Shown here: positions 16,946 through 27,049 of the stretch, piece by piece
Numbering within the stretch: the stretch's first letter is position 1
How the letters are laid out: every line of letters starts with the position of its first letter
DNA from: Arsukibacterium ikkense
Lineage (GTDB): Bacteria; Pseudomonadota; Gammaproteobacteria; Enterobacterales; Alteromonadaceae
Reading direction: 5' to 3'
Length of the DNA: 64,000 nt
Assembly (NCBI RefSeq): GCF_000987775.1
Contig: NZ_LAHO01000002.1
Span: 310,001 to 374,000, forward strand
The notes under the pieces: generated by a model
Database searches by the model: none
Told to the model about the DNA's origin: nothing
Seen by the model: the letters and a program-made list of their open reading frames with translations, nothing else
Program-made: the position numbers and the translations under genes

Positions 16946-17724
16946 TATGCCTCCGGCGCCAGCTGCAGCAAGTAAGTTAACAAGGTATTGTAAGCAAACA
17001 CGCCGCGGGAGGCCGGTGCAAACACATTCGGCGGGGTTTGCGCTTCACTGGCATCACGAAACTTGGTATCGACTGGCACTACCGCCGACCAGACTTTATC
17101 CTGGTAAGTCGCTTTTAATGCCTTGTAAGCTTCCAGTGATGCTTTGGTTCTTTTGTCATACATGGTGGGAATTATAGTAAAGGCATAGTCTTTTTGCTGC
17201 GAGCTGCGCATTAATGCCATGGTGGCAATCATCCGCTCTAAGCCTTTTAATGCCAGAAACTCGGTTTGTACCGGAATAAGGATACGATTACAGGCAGCAA
17301 TGGCATTCACCATCAGCACCCCCATTACGGGCGGGCAGTCAAGCAGCACATAGTCGTATTCCTGTTTCACTTTTTGCAGGGCTTTCTTTAAGATTAAGCC
17401 CATGCCCCCTTTGTTACCGAGCGAGCGGTCCAGCGTAGCCAGGGCCATTGAGGATGGCAAAATGTCGAGATTATTAACGCCACTGGGACATAACGACTGC
17501 AGAATTTCTTCGCGGGTGATGTCTTTACCCCGGATAAAAATATCGTACACACTGTTTTCCAGCTCTTCGGCATCAATACCAAAATAGTAGGTCAGCGAGG
17601 CGTGCGGATCAGTATCGACTAACAATACCCTAAAACCACGTTCTGCCAGCAGCCCGCCTAAAGTAACCGTAGTAGTGGTTTTACCCACCCCGCCTTTTTG
17701 ATTTGCAATAGTCCAAATTACCAC
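16945..17724 (-). CDS. parC: ParA-family ATPase ParC, polar localisation of chemotaxis arrays
   Basis: The 259-residue P-loop ATPase has the deviant Walker A IANQKGGVGKTTTT at residues 6-19, switch I DTDPHASLT and Walker B VLLDCPPVMG. It starts at GTG 17724, immediately after the motD stop; the nearby ATG is out of frame. There is no ParB partner gene or parS site next to it, and it sits inside a chemotaxis operon between motD and parP, as in Vibrio, Shewanella and Pseudomonas, where this ATPase positions chemoreceptor arrays. It is not a chromosome-partition ParA. Confidence 0.87.
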   Translation of the reverse strand: MVIWTIANQKGGVGKTTTTVTLGGLLAERGFRVLLVDTDPHASLTYYFGIDAEELENSVYDIFIRGKDITREEILQSLCPSGVNNLDILPSSMALATLDRSLGNKGGMGLILKKALQKVKQEYDYVLLDCPPVMGVLMVNAIAACNRILIPVQTEFLALKGLERMIATMALMRSSQQKDYAFTIIPTMYDKRTKASLEAYKALKATYQDKVWSAVVPVDTKFRDASEAQTPPNVFAPASRGVFAYNTLLTYLLQLAPEA

Positions 17725-17726
17725 AT

Positions 17727-18689
17727 TCAGGGTTCCTGTTGTTCGGGCAGTGCATCTGGATTGTCCTGACGGGTGGTAATTCTTACCCCACCACCTGGCA
17801 ACGCTATCACTCTGATACTGCCATCATCCTGAGTAAGCGGTTGCAACTGTTGTTGCCGCTCGTCACCCTCATACTGCTCGGGCTCACTGGGCATATAGCC
17901 ATAGCGCGACAAAGCAATCACCACTTTCCGGTTTGCTGCCCGCCCCTCTGCCGTTGTGTTGCTGCTGGCAGGATAATGCTGTCCAAAACCTTCAATGGCC
18001 ATCCGGTGTGACGGCGTATCCAGACTCTCTAACACCCGTAATACCGAAGTGGCACGGGCCACTGACAACTCCCAGTTGGACGAAAATAACTCGTTATTAA
18101 TCGGCTGGTCGTCGGTATAACCCCGAATACGGATAAAATTATTGATGGGGTTAATAATGTCGGTAATTTCAGTTAACAAGGTGCGGGCTGAGCTGGTTGC
18201 CGTGGCACTGCCACTGGCAAACAGTAAACCGCTGCTCAGCTCAATAATCAACCAGTTTTCATCCCGTTGAATATCCACCACACCCTGTTCTATTAAATTT
18301 GCCAGTGCCTGGGTCAGCTCCTGCTCCAGCGATACTAACGGGCTGCCAAGATGTTGCTGGCGTACATCGGACAGGGTGCTGGCATCGGCAACCAGCTCCG
18401 GCCCTTTGGCGCTTTCCAGCGAACTGCCGTACTGGCTGAAATCACTTTGCGGTGCCGCTTGCGGCAACACACCACTGCCACTCACCCCACTACCCTGCCT
18501 GGCTGGCCGTTCAAACACATTGGTCAGGGTATCAGCTAAGGCGCTATATTCTTCATCTTTCACCACCGACATCGCATACAGCACCACAAACAAAGCAAAC
18601 ATCAATGTCATATAGTCAGCATACGACACTAGCCAGCGATCAAGCTGCTCTGGTTCAACGTGTTGATGTTGTTGCTTATGCCGGTACAT
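17727..18689 (-). CDS. motD: Flagellar stator protein MotD (MotB family)
   Basis: The 320-residue protein has one N-terminal membrane helix preceded by basic residues. Asp25 in LVSYADYMTLMFALF is the conserved ion-carrying residue of MotB. A periplasmic plug/linker follows, then the OmpA-like peptidoglycan-binding domain (IRGYTDDQPIN, NWELSVARA, GFGQHYPA, RAANRKVVIAL). With the adjacent MotA-type gene it forms a stator of the MotCD kind encoded next to cheB in Pseudomonas. The last 60 residues are a Gln/Pro-rich extension beyond the OmpA domain. Ion choice (H+ or Na+) cannot be read from the sequence. Confidence 0.9.
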   Translation of the reverse strand: MYRHKQQHQHVEPEQLDRWLVSYADYMTLMFALFVVLYAMSVVKDEEYSALADTLTNVFERPARQGSGVSGSGVLPQAAPQSDFSQYGSSLESAKGPELVADASTLSDVRQQHLGSPLVSLEQELTQALANLIEQGVVDIQRDENWLIIELSSGLLFASGSATATSSARTLLTEITDIINPINNFIRIRGYTDDQPINNELFSSNWELSVARATSVLRVLESLDTPSHRMAIEGFGQHYPASSNTTAEGRAANRKVVIALSRYGYMPSEPEQYEGDERQQQLQPLTQDDGSIRVIALPGGGVRITTRQDNPDALPEQQEP

Positions 18690-18694
18690 AACGA

Positions 18695-19438
18695 TTAGCT
18701 CAACCGATATGCGGCGAGCTTACGCTCAATATTACGCGGGTTTTCACCCTGGGCAATTGATACCAGGCCTTCAACAATGAGTTCATGATACAAAGTGTGC
18801 TGGTGTACCAGGCTCTTTAACTTATTACCTACCGGAATAAACACCAGATTGGCAAATCCAACGCCATAAATGGTTGCAACAAAAGCCGTAGCCACCCCCA
18901 TTCCCAGTAATTTCGGTTCAGAAATATTAGACATTGCCTGAATTAAACCCAGCACTGCCCCCACAATACCGATAGTTGGGCTATAACCGCCCATCGCCTC
19001 AAAAATCCGGGCACCACGCAATAAGCGTTCACGCTCCAGGGTAAGCTCGGCATCCAGCGTATCTTGCAGTACTTTGGCTTCGACCCCGTCTACCAGTAAA
19101 TTTAAACCACGATGCAAAAACGGATCACTTTCTTCTACTGCGGCTGATTCAAGCGACAAGAAGCCATTGGTTCTGGCTGACGTGCCCCAGCTGACAATTC
19201 GCTCAACCGTGTTTTGCATCGGCAGGCTTTGTGGCCGTAATACCCAGGGTAGCATCCCCAGCCCCAGCTGAAACTGCGGCCATGGCGTTTGCAACATCAC
19301 GGCACCAACGGTACCGCCCACTACAATGATAAAAGCAGGTAAATGCAGTAAGGTTGTCAGACTTCCGCCCTCGAGCATAAAGCCACCAGCTACCGCCAGC
19401 ACCGCCAGTAAAAAACCACTGATTGCCAGTTTATCCAT
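18695..19438 (-). CDS. motC: Flagellar stator protein MotC (MotA/PomA family)
   Basis: Four-helix stator subunit that forms the ion channel with MotD and pushes on FliG. At 247 residues it has helices near 4-22, 30-50, 145-170 and 180-200, the conserved [20 protein letters not shown] motif with the essential prolines, and the cytoplasmic [17 protein letters not shown]. It overlaps the end of cheB by eight bases and is followed five bases later by motD. Confidence 0.92.
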   Translation of the reverse strand: MDKLAISGFLLAVLAVAGGFMLEGGSLTTLLHLPAFIIVVGGTVGAVMLQTPWPQFQLGLGMLPWVLRPQSLPMQNTVERIVSWGTSARTNGFLSLESAAVEESDPFLHRGLNLLVDGVEAKVLQDTLDAELTLERERLLRGARIFEAMGGYSPTIGIVGAVLGLIQAMSNISEPKLLGMGVATAFVATIYGVGFANLVFIPVGNKLKSLVHQHTLYHELIVEGLVSIAQGENPRNIERKLAAYRLS

Positions 19439-20588
19439 GTTTCACTTCCGTTGTCAGTCGGCTGGCCACCTCATTTAAGCTGACCTCAAGATCCATTAAA
19501 CCCGCCGCTGCTATTGCCTGCGGCATGCCATAAACCACACAACTGGCTTCATCCTGGGCCCACACCCGCGAACCCGCTTGTTTTAACATTCTGGCCCCTT
19601 CCCGGCCATCTGAGCCCATACCGGTTAGCACCACAGCAAGTACCTTATCCTGAAATACCCGTGCAGCGGTGGCGAAAGTGACATCAACGCTGGGTTTAAA
19701 GGTAATGCGTGGTGAGTCATCTTCTTTAATTCGCAACCGGGCCTGGTTGTCACTGCCTTCAACTAACATTTGTTTACCACCAGGTGCCAGATAAGCTACG
19801 CCGGGACGCAACACATCGTTATCCTCGGCTTCTTTAATTTCAATTTTTGACAAGCTATTCAGGCGCTGGGCAAAAGCGCCGGTAAAGGCCGCAGGCATAT
19901 GTTGAATTAAAATAATTGGTAGTGGGAAATCGGCCGGTAAGTTTGTCAGGATGCGTTGCAGTGCCACCGGTCCTCCGGTAGAGGTACCAATAGCCACCAA
20001 CTTATAACTTTTGCCGCTGGCTTTAAAACTGGCGCCAGCCAGGGTTTTACTACCAAGGCGCTCGGTCAGCTGTGGCCGGCCAAGGGCGCCACGGGTCAGG
20101 CTGCCCTGGCTTACAGGCGTAACAGGTCTGTTCATATCGCTGCTGGCGGTGTTACTGACAGTGTTACTGAAGGTGCTGCGTCCCAGCGGCCTTTTGCGGG
20201 CAACAGCTTTTACTCTTTCCCGCAACACATTACCCGCTTCTTCTTTGTCACGGGCAATATCTTCAAACTTCTTCGGCAGAAAATCAACCGCGCCAGCATC
20301 CAGCGCATCGAAAGTGGCTTTGGCGCCTTCATGCGTTAACGATGAAAACATTAAGATGGGTATACGCTGGGTTTTTAGTATTTCCCGCACCGCACTGATA
20401 CCGTCCAGCACCGGCATTTCGATATCCATGGTGATGACATCAGGTTTCAGCGCCAGCGCTTTGCTAACCGCATCACGACCATCACTGGCGGTATCAATAA
20501 CCTCCAGTTGTGGGTCTGAATTCAGAATTTCCGTCAGGCGACGGCGAAAAAAACTGGAATCATCTACAATCAGCACCCTGATCGTCAT
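19431..20588 (-). CDS. cheB: Chemotaxis response regulator protein-glutamate methylesterase CheB
   Basis: CheB removes methyl groups from chemoreceptors for adaptation. It has an N-terminal receiver ([11 protein letters not shown], phospho-Asp in [12 protein letters not shown]) and a C-terminal methylesterase with the catalytic triad in AIGTSTGGP (Ser), LIQHMP (His) and LTGMGSDG (Asp). The 385-residue length is typical, with a Ser/Thr-rich linker of about 60 residues between domains. It lies 11 bases after cheA. CheR is not in the window. Confidence 0.95.
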   Translation of the reverse strand: MTIRVLIVDDSSFFRRRLTEILNSDPQLEVIDTASDGRDAVSKALALKPDVITMDIEMPVLDGISAVREILKTQRIPILMFSSLTHEGAKATFDALDAGAVDFLPKKFEDIARDKEEAGNVLRERVKAVARKRPLGRSTFSNTVSNTASSDMNRPVTPVSQGSLTRGALGRPQLTERLGSKTLAGASFKASGKSYKLVAIGTSTGGPVALQRILTNLPADFPLPIILIQHMPAAFTGAFAQRLNSLSKIEIKEAEDNDVLRPGVAYLAPGGKQMLVEGSDNQARLRIKEDDSPRITFKPSVDVTFATAARVFQDKVLAVVLTGMGSDGREGARMLKQAGSRVWAQDEASCVVYGMPQAIAAAGLMDLEVSLNEVASRLTTEVKHG

Positions 20589-20599
20589 GCGGCACTCTC

Positions 20600-22780
20600 T
20601 TAAGCGTTTAGCTTATTAAAACGATCAAATTTAATCTTGGATTTTTTCGCATAATTTTTCAGTAAGTTTGGTACATCCAGGATTAACGCAATACCGCCAT
20701 CAGAGGTAATAGTGGCGCCAGCCATACCCGGCGTCCCCTGCAACAAAGCATCCAGCGGTTTGATGACGACTTCTTCCTGGCCGATTAACGAATCGACCAC
20801 GAAACCCACCTGCTGGGTACCAATTTGCACAATAACCACATGGCCTTGTTCGCGACGCAATTGTTTATTAGAACCTTTAACCAGCCAATGCTCGAGGTAA
20901 AACAGCGGGATAGCTTTATTGCGCACTACTATGGTTAGCTGCCCGTCCACAATATTGGTTTTAGCCAGATCAAGATGGAAAATTTCATTCACCCCAGCCA
21001 GCGGTAACGCGAAGGTTTGGCTGCCAACCATCACCATCAGCGTGGGCAGTATCGCCAGGGTCAGCGGGACTTTAATTTCCAGTAAGGTGCCTTCACCCAA
21101 CTTAGAATGAATTTGCACCGTGCCGTTTAGCTGGGTAATTTTGGTTTTCACCACATCCATACCAACACCGCGGCCGGAAATGTCGGATATTTGTTCCTTG
21201 GTAGAGAAGCCCGGCGCAAAAATCAAATTGAAGGCATCGTTATCTGACATTCTGGCGGCAGCATCAACATCAAGAATACCGCGTTTGATGGCAATGCCTT
21301 TAAGTTTTTCCGGATCCATGCCGGCGCCATCATCCTGAATGGTCAGCAGAATATGATCGCCAGCCTGAGTCGCCGCTAACTTAACTAAACCTACTTTAGG
21401 TTTGTTCGCTTTTAAGCGGACATCGGGCATTTCAATACCGTGGTCAACCGAGTTGCGCACTAAATGCACTAAGGGATCAGCCAGGGCTTCCACCAGATTT
21501 TTATCTAAATCTGTTTCTTCACCCTCCAGAACCAGATTAATATCTTTTTGTAAGGAACGCGCCAAGTCTCTAACTACCCGGGGGAAGCGACCAAATACTT
21601 TTTTAATCGGCTGCATCCGGGTTTTCATTACTGCACCCTGAATATCAGCAGTAACCACGTCCAGATTAGAAATGGCCTTGGTCATTTCTTCATCCTGAGT
21701 GCTGGTAGATAGACTGACCAGCCGGTTCCTCACCAATACTAACTCGCCTACCATATTCATGATTTGATCAAGCCGTTTGGTATCAACCCGGACAGTGGTT
21801 TCAGCAGCCGGCGCCGCATTAGTGGCAGCCGCTTTATCGGCTGCAGGGGCCGGTGCGGCAGCTGCCGCTGCCGGTGCTTTTACCGCAGGCGTGGCGGCAG
21901 GTGTTGCCGCTACTACCGGTGCAGGTTTGCGCTCTACCGGTGGAGGTACCTCTACCGGGGCATTCCCTTTACCATGCAATTGGTCGAGTAAAGCTTCAAA
22001 CTCATCATCACTGATTTCATCATCACTGGCTGGCGCAGCAGCTTTAGCAACCGGCTTGCTGGCAGCGGCTGCAGTCGCTTTTTTATTCGTATCGGGCACA
22101 AATGAGCCCTTACCATGCAGCTGGTCCAGGATTTTTTCAAATTCATCATCGGTAATATCACCGTTGTCGCCTGTAGCCTGCTCACTGGCTGGGACTGTCG
22201 CAGCTGACGGCTCAGTTCGCCCTGGCGCGCCCTTACCATGCAGCTCATCAAGCATTTTTTCAAAATCATCTTCACTGATGTCGTCAATATCACCTGCCGC
22301 ATCATCCGCCACGGCATTGGCGCTTGCTGGCGCTGTCGGCGCAACGACGGCAGCAGGCTGGCTTACCACCGGTGGTGGCTCCTCTGCTCTGGCCGGCTCG
22401 CTATAGTGATGCAAAGCGTCAAGGATGGCCGGATCGGCAGGCGTTAAAGGCTGGCGTGCCTGAACGGCGACAAACATGCCGTTGATAGCGTCCAGCGTTT
22501 GTAAAATAACGTCCATCAATTCTGGAGTAACCCGGCGCTTACCGGTACGCAGAATATCAAAAACGTTTTCAGCACCATGGCAGGCATCGACCAGTTCTGT
22601 TAAGGATAGAAAACCTGCGCCACCTTTTACAGTATGAAAACCCCGGAAAATAGCATTGAGCAGATTGGCATCGTCCGGATTATTTTCCAGCTCCACCAGC
22701 TGTTCTTGTAATAACTCAAGGATCTCGCCAGCTTCGACCAGAAAGTCTTGTAAAATGTCTTCATCCATATCAAAGCTCAT
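20600..22780 (-). CDS. cheA: Chemotaxis histidine kinase CheA
   Basis: Central kinase of the flagellar chemotaxis system, phosphorylating CheY and CheB. The 726 residues begin with a P1 HPt domain (phospho-acceptor His49 in [11 protein letters not shown]). Instead of an obvious P2 domain there is a long Ala/Pro-rich linker (about 130-325) with three copies of an acidic motif ending in LHGKG (167-184, 208-225, 255-272). P3 dimerisation follows ([17 protein letters not shown]), then the P4 ATPase ([27 protein letters not shown]) and the P5 CheW-like domain. The linker motifs sit where Vibrio CheA has the ParP-interacting localisation and inheritance segment. Confidence 0.95.
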   Translation of the reverse strand: MSFDMDEDILQDFLVEAGEILELLQEQLVELENNPDDANLLNAIFRGFHTVKGGAGFLSLTELVDACHGAENVFDILRTGKRRVTPELMDVILQTLDAINGMFVAVQARQPLTPADPAILDALHHYSEPARAEEPPPVVSQPAAVVAPTAPASANAVADDAAGDIDDISEDDFEKMLDELHGKGAPGRTEPSAATVPASEQATGDNGDITDDEFEKILDQLHGKGSFVPDTNKKATAAAASKPVAKAAAPASDDEISDDEFEALLDQLHGKGNAPVEVPPPVERKPAPVVAATPAATPAVKAPAAAAAAPAPAADKAAATNAAPAAETTVRVDTKRLDQIMNMVGELVLVRNRLVSLSTSTQDEEMTKAISNLDVVTADIQGAVMKTRMQPIKKVFGRFPRVVRDLARSLQKDINLVLEGEETDLDKNLVEALADPLVHLVRNSVDHGIEMPDVRLKANKPKVGLVKLAATQAGDHILLTIQDDGAGMDPEKLKGIAIKRGILDVDAAARMSDNDAFNLIFAPGFSTKEQISDISGRGVGMDVVKTKITQLNGTVQIHSKLGEGTLLEIKVPLTLAILPTLMVMVGSQTFALPLAGVNEIFHLDLAKTNIVDGQLTIVVRNKAIPLFYLEHWLVKGSNKQLRREQGHVVIVQIGTQQVGFVVDSLIGQEEVVIKPLDALLQGTPGMAGATITSDGGIALILDVPNLLKNYAKKSKIKFDRFNKLNA
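21965..22282 (-). repeat. Three 18-codon repeats in the cheA linker
   Basis: Copies at 22229-22282, 22106-22159 and 21965-22018 encode D-I-[ST]-[DE]-D-[DE]-F-E-x-[MIL]-L-D-[EQ]-L-H-G-K-G. They are spaced 41 and 47 codons apart by Ala/Ser/Pro-rich linkers. Conservation of the motif against diverged linkers implies selected peptide-binding sites rather than recent duplication. Confidence 0.85.
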
Positions 22781-22795
22781 GCGCAGACACCTCTG

Positions 22796-23554
22796 TTAAA
22801 AACCCAAACTGGACAGTAAATCGTCAACATCATCCTGACCAGACACCACATCATCGCGTTCAGCTGCATCAATAATTGGTCCTTCTGCTTCATGTGCTGC
22901 TTTCGCCTTTGCTTTGGCCGGTTTGGCTTTCATTTCCGGCATATCAGGATTTGTCTGACCGAATGCAGTTAACAAGCCAATCAGGCTGTCTTCAACTTCA
23001 CGCACTAACTCAATAACCCGACGTAAAATCTGGCCGGTAAGATCCTGATAATCCTGGGCCATCAGCACGTCAGTCAATAATGCATTTAAAGTTGCTGAAT
23101 CAACACTGGCCTGCTGCATAAAACCATCAACACCATGGCAGAGTTGTTTAAACTCACCCAGCTTGATTTGACGTTGCATTAAGCGTTGCCACTGCGGCAA
23201 CAACTGATTAAGCTTTTGACTGATTTGATCGGCAATTGGTAAGCAGGATTCAACCGCATCCATCGTTTTATTGGCAGCTTGCTCTGTCATATCAATAACA
23301 TGATTAAGCCGCTTCTTTGCATCAGGAATATCTTCTTCCAGCAAATTATTCAGCGATGGATCGATATGAAAGTTTTTTAATGAATCGTGAAGTTGCCGGG
23401 TAAGTTTGCCCACCTCAGCGAATAATTCAGAAGAACCAGGTACGGTGATCGATTGCACTAACTGGTTGGCCAGTTGTTGCTCTCCCATCTCCAGTAATTG
23501 CACCAGTTCTTTTGCTTGCTCCAGCGTAATATCAGCAGCCGTAGTGTCAGACAT
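22796..23554 (-). CDS. cheZ: Protein phosphatase CheZ
   Basis: Dephosphorylates CheY-P to end the motor signal. The 252 residues form a long helical hairpin with the active-site region LMAQDYQDLTGQILRRV (catalytic Gln and Asp). The C-terminal CheY-binding tail is GQDDVDDLLSSLGF, close to the E. coli form. A Lys/Ala/Glu linker of about 35 residues joins the two. It lies between cheY and cheA, the usual order. Confidence 0.95.
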   Translation of the reverse strand: MSDTTAADITLEQAKELVQLLEMGEQQLANQLVQSITVPGSSELFAEVGKLTRQLHDSLKNFHIDPSLNNLLEEDIPDAKKRLNHVIDMTEQAANKTMDAVESCLPIADQISQKLNQLLPQWQRLMQRQIKLGEFKQLCHGVDGFMQQASVDSATLNALLTDVLMAQDYQDLTGQILRRVIELVREVEDSLIGLLTAFGQTNPDMPEMKAKPAKAKAKAAHEAEGPIIDAAERDDVVSGQDDVDDLLSSLGF

Positions 23555-23579
23555 CGTGTCACTCCTTGTCAGTTACGGC

Positions 23580-23963
23580 TTAACCTAAACGCTCAAACAC
23601 CTTTGCCAGCTTCTCTTGCAACGTAGCAGCAGTAAAAGGTTTAACAATGTAGCCATTCACACCGGCCTGTGCAGCAGCAATGATTTGTTCTTTTTTGGCT
23701 TCTGCCGTTACCATCAGCACCGGAATGTGTTTTAACTTGGCATCAGCCCGGATAGCACGCAATAAATCGATACCCTGCATGCCTGGCATATTCCAGTCGG
23801 TTACCACAAAATCAAAGTCGCCGTTTTGTAACATAGGCAAGGCAGTGCTACCGTCGTCTGCTTCTGAGACGTTGGTAAAGCCTAAGTCACGTAGCAAGTT
23901 TTTAATAATGCGTCTCATGGTTGAAAAATCATCGACCACAAGAATTTTCATATTTTTATCCAA
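23580..23963 (-). CDS. cheY: Chemotaxis response regulator CheY
   Basis: Single receiver domain of 127 residues that binds FliM when phosphorylated. It has the acidic pair in [11 protein letters not shown], phospho-Asp in VTDWNMPGM, the switch Thr in [10 protein letters not shown] and the Lys in [11 protein letters not shown]. The start is TTG at 23963 (giving MDKNMKI), with GGAGGGG five to seven bases upstream; the in-frame ATG at 23951 would be too far from that site. CheY proteins of Shewanella-like bacteria have the same MDKN start. A weak promoter for cheY may lie in the 47-base gap after fliA. Confidence 0.96.
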   Translation of the reverse strand: MDKNMKILVVDDFSTMRRIIKNLLRDLGFTNVSEADDGSTALPMLQNGDFDFVVTDWNMPGMQGIDLLRAIRADAKLKHIPVLMVTAEAKKEQIIAAAQAGVNGYIVKPFTAATLQEKLAKVFERLG

Positions 23964-24010
23964 AGTCCCCTCCGACGAGATAATACGCCTGGTATCTCAA
24001 CTGCTTTAAT

Positions 24011-24730
24011 TTATACCCAAGCCTGCATTCTGGCTTTTAAGCGCACAAGTGCCTGGCTGTGGATCTGACTTATCCGGGATTCGCTGACGTCCAGCACAGC
24101 CCCAATTTCTTTTAAATTTAATTCTTCATTGTAATACAGTGAGAGTACCAGAGCTTCACGCTCCGGCAAACTGCTAATGGTTGTTACCAGTGCCTGATTA
24201 AATGCTTCATTTGCTTGCTGTTCATATAACAGATCGCCGCCTCTATCTTCAGAAGTCACCAGCACATCTTCCGATACACCGAGATCTTCTATACCGATAA
24301 TTCTGCCTGAGCTGACATCGGTTAACATATGATGGTACTCATCGAGGGATATATCAAGTTTTTCAGCAACTTCACTGTCTTTAATATCGCGGCCAAATTC
24401 GGCTTCGAGTTCAGCAATAGTATCAGCAATCAGGCGGGCATTGCGGTGTACCGAGCGCGGAGTCCAATCACCCCGGCGCATTTCATCCAGCATAGAGCCA
24501 CGAATGCGGATACCGGCAAAGGTTTCAAAGCTGGCGCCTTTACTACCGTCAAAGTTTTTGGCAGCTTCAATCAGACCAATCATACCCGACTGAATTAAAT
24601 CGTCTACCAACACACTGGCTGGCAGGCGTGCCATTAAATGATAAGCAATCCGTTTTACTAATGGGGCATGACGTTCAACCAGCTGTTGCATCTGGTCGAC
24701 TCCACCATATGCGGCCAGTTTACTGTTCAC
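24011..24730 (-). CDS. fliA: Flagellar sigma factor FliA (sigma-28)
   Basis: Sigma factor for late flagellar genes. The 239 residues carry region 2 (LVDDLIQSGMIGLIEA, FETFAGIRIRGSMLDEMR) and region 4 (LPEREALVLSLYYNEELNLKEIG, VSESRISQIHSQAL). The start is GTG at 24730, overlapping the flhG stop (GTGTGA), so translation is coupled to flhG. Consensus FliA promoters TAAA-N15-GCCGATAA occur in this window before a flagellin gene and flaG. Confidence 0.96.
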   Translation of the reverse strand: MNSKLAAYGGVDQMQQLVERHAPLVKRIAYHLMARLPASVLVDDLIQSGMIGLIEAAKNFDGSKGASFETFAGIRIRGSMLDEMRRGDWTPRSVHRNARLIADTIAELEAEFGRDIKDSEVAEKLDISLDEYHHMLTDVSSGRIIGIEDLGVSEDVLVTSEDRGGDLLYEQQANEAFNQALVTTISSLPEREALVLSLYYNEELNLKEIGAVLDVSESRISQIHSQALVRLKARMQAWV

Positions 24731-25605
24731 ACGACCCCCTGATTAGCATGCGGCTGTAGCAGCTGCTCCAGAAAAAACTCCAGATGACCCGAAGCATTGG
24801 CCGGCAGCGGCCACTTAATCGCTTTTAAAGCCAGACCTTTGACAGCCATACTGGCCGGGCTTTTCGGGAACACATCAATAAAGGCCTTTTGCTTACGTGC
24901 CGCTTTGCGGACATTTTCATCGTAAGGCACGGTAGCAACCAGCTCAAGACTAACATCCAGAAAACGATCGGTTACCCGGCTAAGCTTGGCAAACAGCTCC
25001 TGACCTTCTTTTAAATTACGCACCATATTGGCGACAATTTTAAACTTTTCGACACCATGATCGCGGCTGAGGATTTTCATCAAGGCATAGGCATCGGTAA
25101 TAGAGCTGGGTTCATCGCACACCACTACTACCACATCCTGCGATGCTCTGGAAAAACTTAATACCATGTCAGAAATACCTGCTGCAGTATCAACCAGCAG
25201 CACATCAACCGGGGTTTTCAATTCACTGAAAGCGCGGATAAGGCCAGCATGCTCTACCGTAGAAAGCTCGGTCATACTTTGCGAGCCTGAGGTGGCTGGC
25301 ACAATTTTTATGCCAAAGGGGCCATCAATAATAATATCGTCCAGCTCGCATTCGCCCGAAAGAACGTGGGAAAGGTTTTTCTCAACCCGCAAGCCCAACA
25401 TCACATCACAATTTGCCAGGCCAAGATCAGCATCCAGCACCAGCACTTTTTTGCCTAGCTGGGCCATAGCCATAGCTAAATTCAGGCTGACGTTAGTTTT
25501 ACCAACGCCACCTTTACCACCTGTTATTGAAATTACTTTTACCATCTGCTTATTCATTCTTCTCAGGCCAGAGGCTTGATCGTCAATTAATTCGTGACTA
25601 TGCAT
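24727..25605 (-). CDS. flhG: Flagellar number regulator FlhG (FleN/YlxH, MinD-like ATPase)
   Basis: MinD-type ATPase that, with FlhF, limits polar flagellum number; in Pseudomonas it restrains FleQ. The deviant Walker A ITGGKGGVGKTNVS comes after a short N-terminal helix (HELIDDQASGLRRMN) that in FleN carries the FlhF-stimulating DQxxGLR motif. Further motifs are LDADLGLANCDVMLG and LVDTAAGISDMVLSF; the C-terminus holds a membrane-targeting type helix. I use the ATG at 25605 (292 residues), which overlaps the flhF stop by eight bases. The longer frame from 25656 would extend into flhF with no ribosome site. Confidence 0.93.
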   Translation of the reverse strand: MHSHELIDDQASGLRRMNKQMVKVISITGGKGGVGKTNVSLNLAMAMAQLGKKVLVLDADLGLANCDVMLGLRVEKNLSHVLSGECELDDIIIDGPFGIKIVPATSGSQSMTELSTVEHAGLIRAFSELKTPVDVLLVDTAAGISDMVLSFSRASQDVVVVVCDEPSSITDAYALMKILSRDHGVEKFKIVANMVRNLKEGQELFAKLSRVTDRFLDVSLELVATVPYDENVRKAARKQKAFIDVFPKSPASMAVKGLALKAIKWPLPANASGHLEFFLEQLLQPHANQGVV

Positions 25606-27040
25606 AGGTTGTTTCCACTGTGGACATCTCATCCTGATACCACTGATGTCCAGCACTACTATGGGTTAGCCTTAATACTTCGGCCCGTTGCACTAAATCG
25701 GCCGATTCGGCCACGACCAAGTCTTCCGGTACCCGCTGGCCGTTGGTTAAATAGCTTACCGGCAGTGCATTTTGAATGGCCACGTTAATTACTTCACCTA
25801 AACTTAAGCATTCATCAAGTTTAGTAAAAATACAACCTGCCAGGGAAATCCGTTTGAATTGCGCTACCGTTTCCTGCATTACTCTGGCTTGCGCTGTGGC
25901 AGACAATACCAGATAACTTTTTATTTTGACACGTGAATTATGCACTAAGCTTGCAAGTTTTTCGGCCAGACGCACATCGCGCTGACTCATACCGGCGGTA
26001 TCAATCAAAATAAGCTTACGTTGTGCTAACTGATTTAACAACATTGCCAACTCGTCACTGTCTTTAGCCTGCTTCACCGGACAGCCAATGATCCGGCCGA
26101 AGGTTGCCAGTTGCTCAAAGGCACCTATCCGGTAAGAGTCAGTGGTTATCAGGGCAACCTGATCAGCGCCATGGCGTTTGGCAAAACCGGCCGCCAGCTT
26201 AGCAACAGTAGTGGTTTTACCGACACCGGTCGGGCCAACTAAAGCAACAATACCACCACGGCGCAAAATATCATCGTTGGTAGTGGTTAACTGGCCAGTT
26301 AACAACTCCATGGCCGTATCCCAGGCATCACTGGCGCTGATATCCTCTGGCATAAAACACGCCAGCTGGTCGGCTATCTGCTCAGATAAACCCAGTTGCT
26401 GCAGATGCTCAATAACCATAGCCCGAACCGGCTCACGCCGGGCTAAATCCTGCCACATTAAACCCGACACCTGATGCTGCAACAACTGACGCATTGACAA
26501 CATTTCGTTACGCATGGCCTCAACCTGGCTGGCCATGGCCTGGCTTTGCTGTTGCTGCAATTTGCTTAACTCCTGCCACTGACTGGCAGCAACGCCCTGG
26601 TTGGTGCCAGAAGTTTGACGCTCAAAGGCTGCCGCCGGATTAACCGGCTGGCTGGCAACTGCCGGACGTTTTGGCGAGTGGCCTGCTGGCTCACGGCTTT
26701 GCTGTTTAATCATTTGCCGGGCCAACAGCTCACGCAGCGAATCTGCCGGAGCTGCTGGCATATCGTTATCATTGGTACGACTGCCATGCCCTGGCTCGCT
26801 ATCATCGATGCCGGCACTAAAGCGCGGCTCGGTGCGCGTTACCTGACGAGGACTGGCTGGCGCAGCTTCAACCGGCGCTGGCGCTGGTTTACTTTGGCTT
26901 TCCGGGTCAATCGCCGCCACGATTTCAACCCCTTCAGCCACTTTTTTATTGGATAAAATAATCGCGTCTGGTCCCAGGAACTCTTTAACTTCCGTCAGAG
27001 CGGTACGCATATCTTTAGCGACAAAGCGTTTTATTTTCAT
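25598..27040 (-). CDS. flhF: Flagellar biosynthesis GTPase FlhF
   Basis: SRP-family GTPase that marks the pole where the flagellum is built. It has the N-terminal basic B domain (MKIKRFVAKDMRTALTEVKEFLG), a disordered Pro/Ala/Gln stretch (about 55-150) and NG domains with G1 LVGPTGVGKTTTVAKLA, G3 LIDTAGMSQRD and G4 FTKLDEC. The 480-residue length is typical for polar flagellates. It follows flhA by nine bases. Confidence 0.95.
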   Translation of the reverse strand: MKIKRFVAKDMRTALTEVKEFLGPDAIILSNKKVAEGVEIVAAIDPESQSKPAPAPVEAAPASPRQVTRTEPRFSAGIDDSEPGHGSRTNDNDMPAAPADSLRELLARQMIKQQSREPAGHSPKRPAVASQPVNPAAAFERQTSGTNQGVAASQWQELSKLQQQQSQAMASQVEAMRNEMLSMRQLLQHQVSGLMWQDLARREPVRAMVIEHLQQLGLSEQIADQLACFMPEDISASDAWDTAMELLTGQLTTTNDDILRRGGIVALVGPTGVGKTTTVAKLAAGFAKRHGADQVALITTDSYRIGAFEQLATFGRIIGCPVKQAKDSDELAMLLNQLAQRKLILIDTAGMSQRDVRLAEKLASLVHNSRVKIKSYLVLSATAQARVMQETVAQFKRISLAGCIFTKLDECLSLGEVINVAIQNALPVSYLTNGQRVPEDLVVAESADLVQRAEVLRLTHSSAGHQWYQDEMSTVETTYA

Positions 27041-27049
27041 GAGTTACTC

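Noticed and set aside
16945..17724. ParA-type gene as evidence of a plasmid or chromosome-partition locus
   Set aside because: No parB or parS site nearby, and its place between motD and parP identifies it as the chemotaxis ParC.
20011..20619. Plus-strand 202-codon frame opposite cheB
   Set aside because: Complete overlap with a well-supported CheB; composition is Arg/Ser/Leu-rich as in shadow frames.
21777..22406. Plus-strand 209-codon frame opposite the cheA linker
   Set aside because: Ala/Ser/Gly low-complexity mirror of the Ala/Pro linker; no ribosome site or family match.
23964..24010. FliA-like promoter before cheY
   Set aside because: TAAA is present but the bases 15 further on (GGCGTATT) match GCCGATAA poorly.
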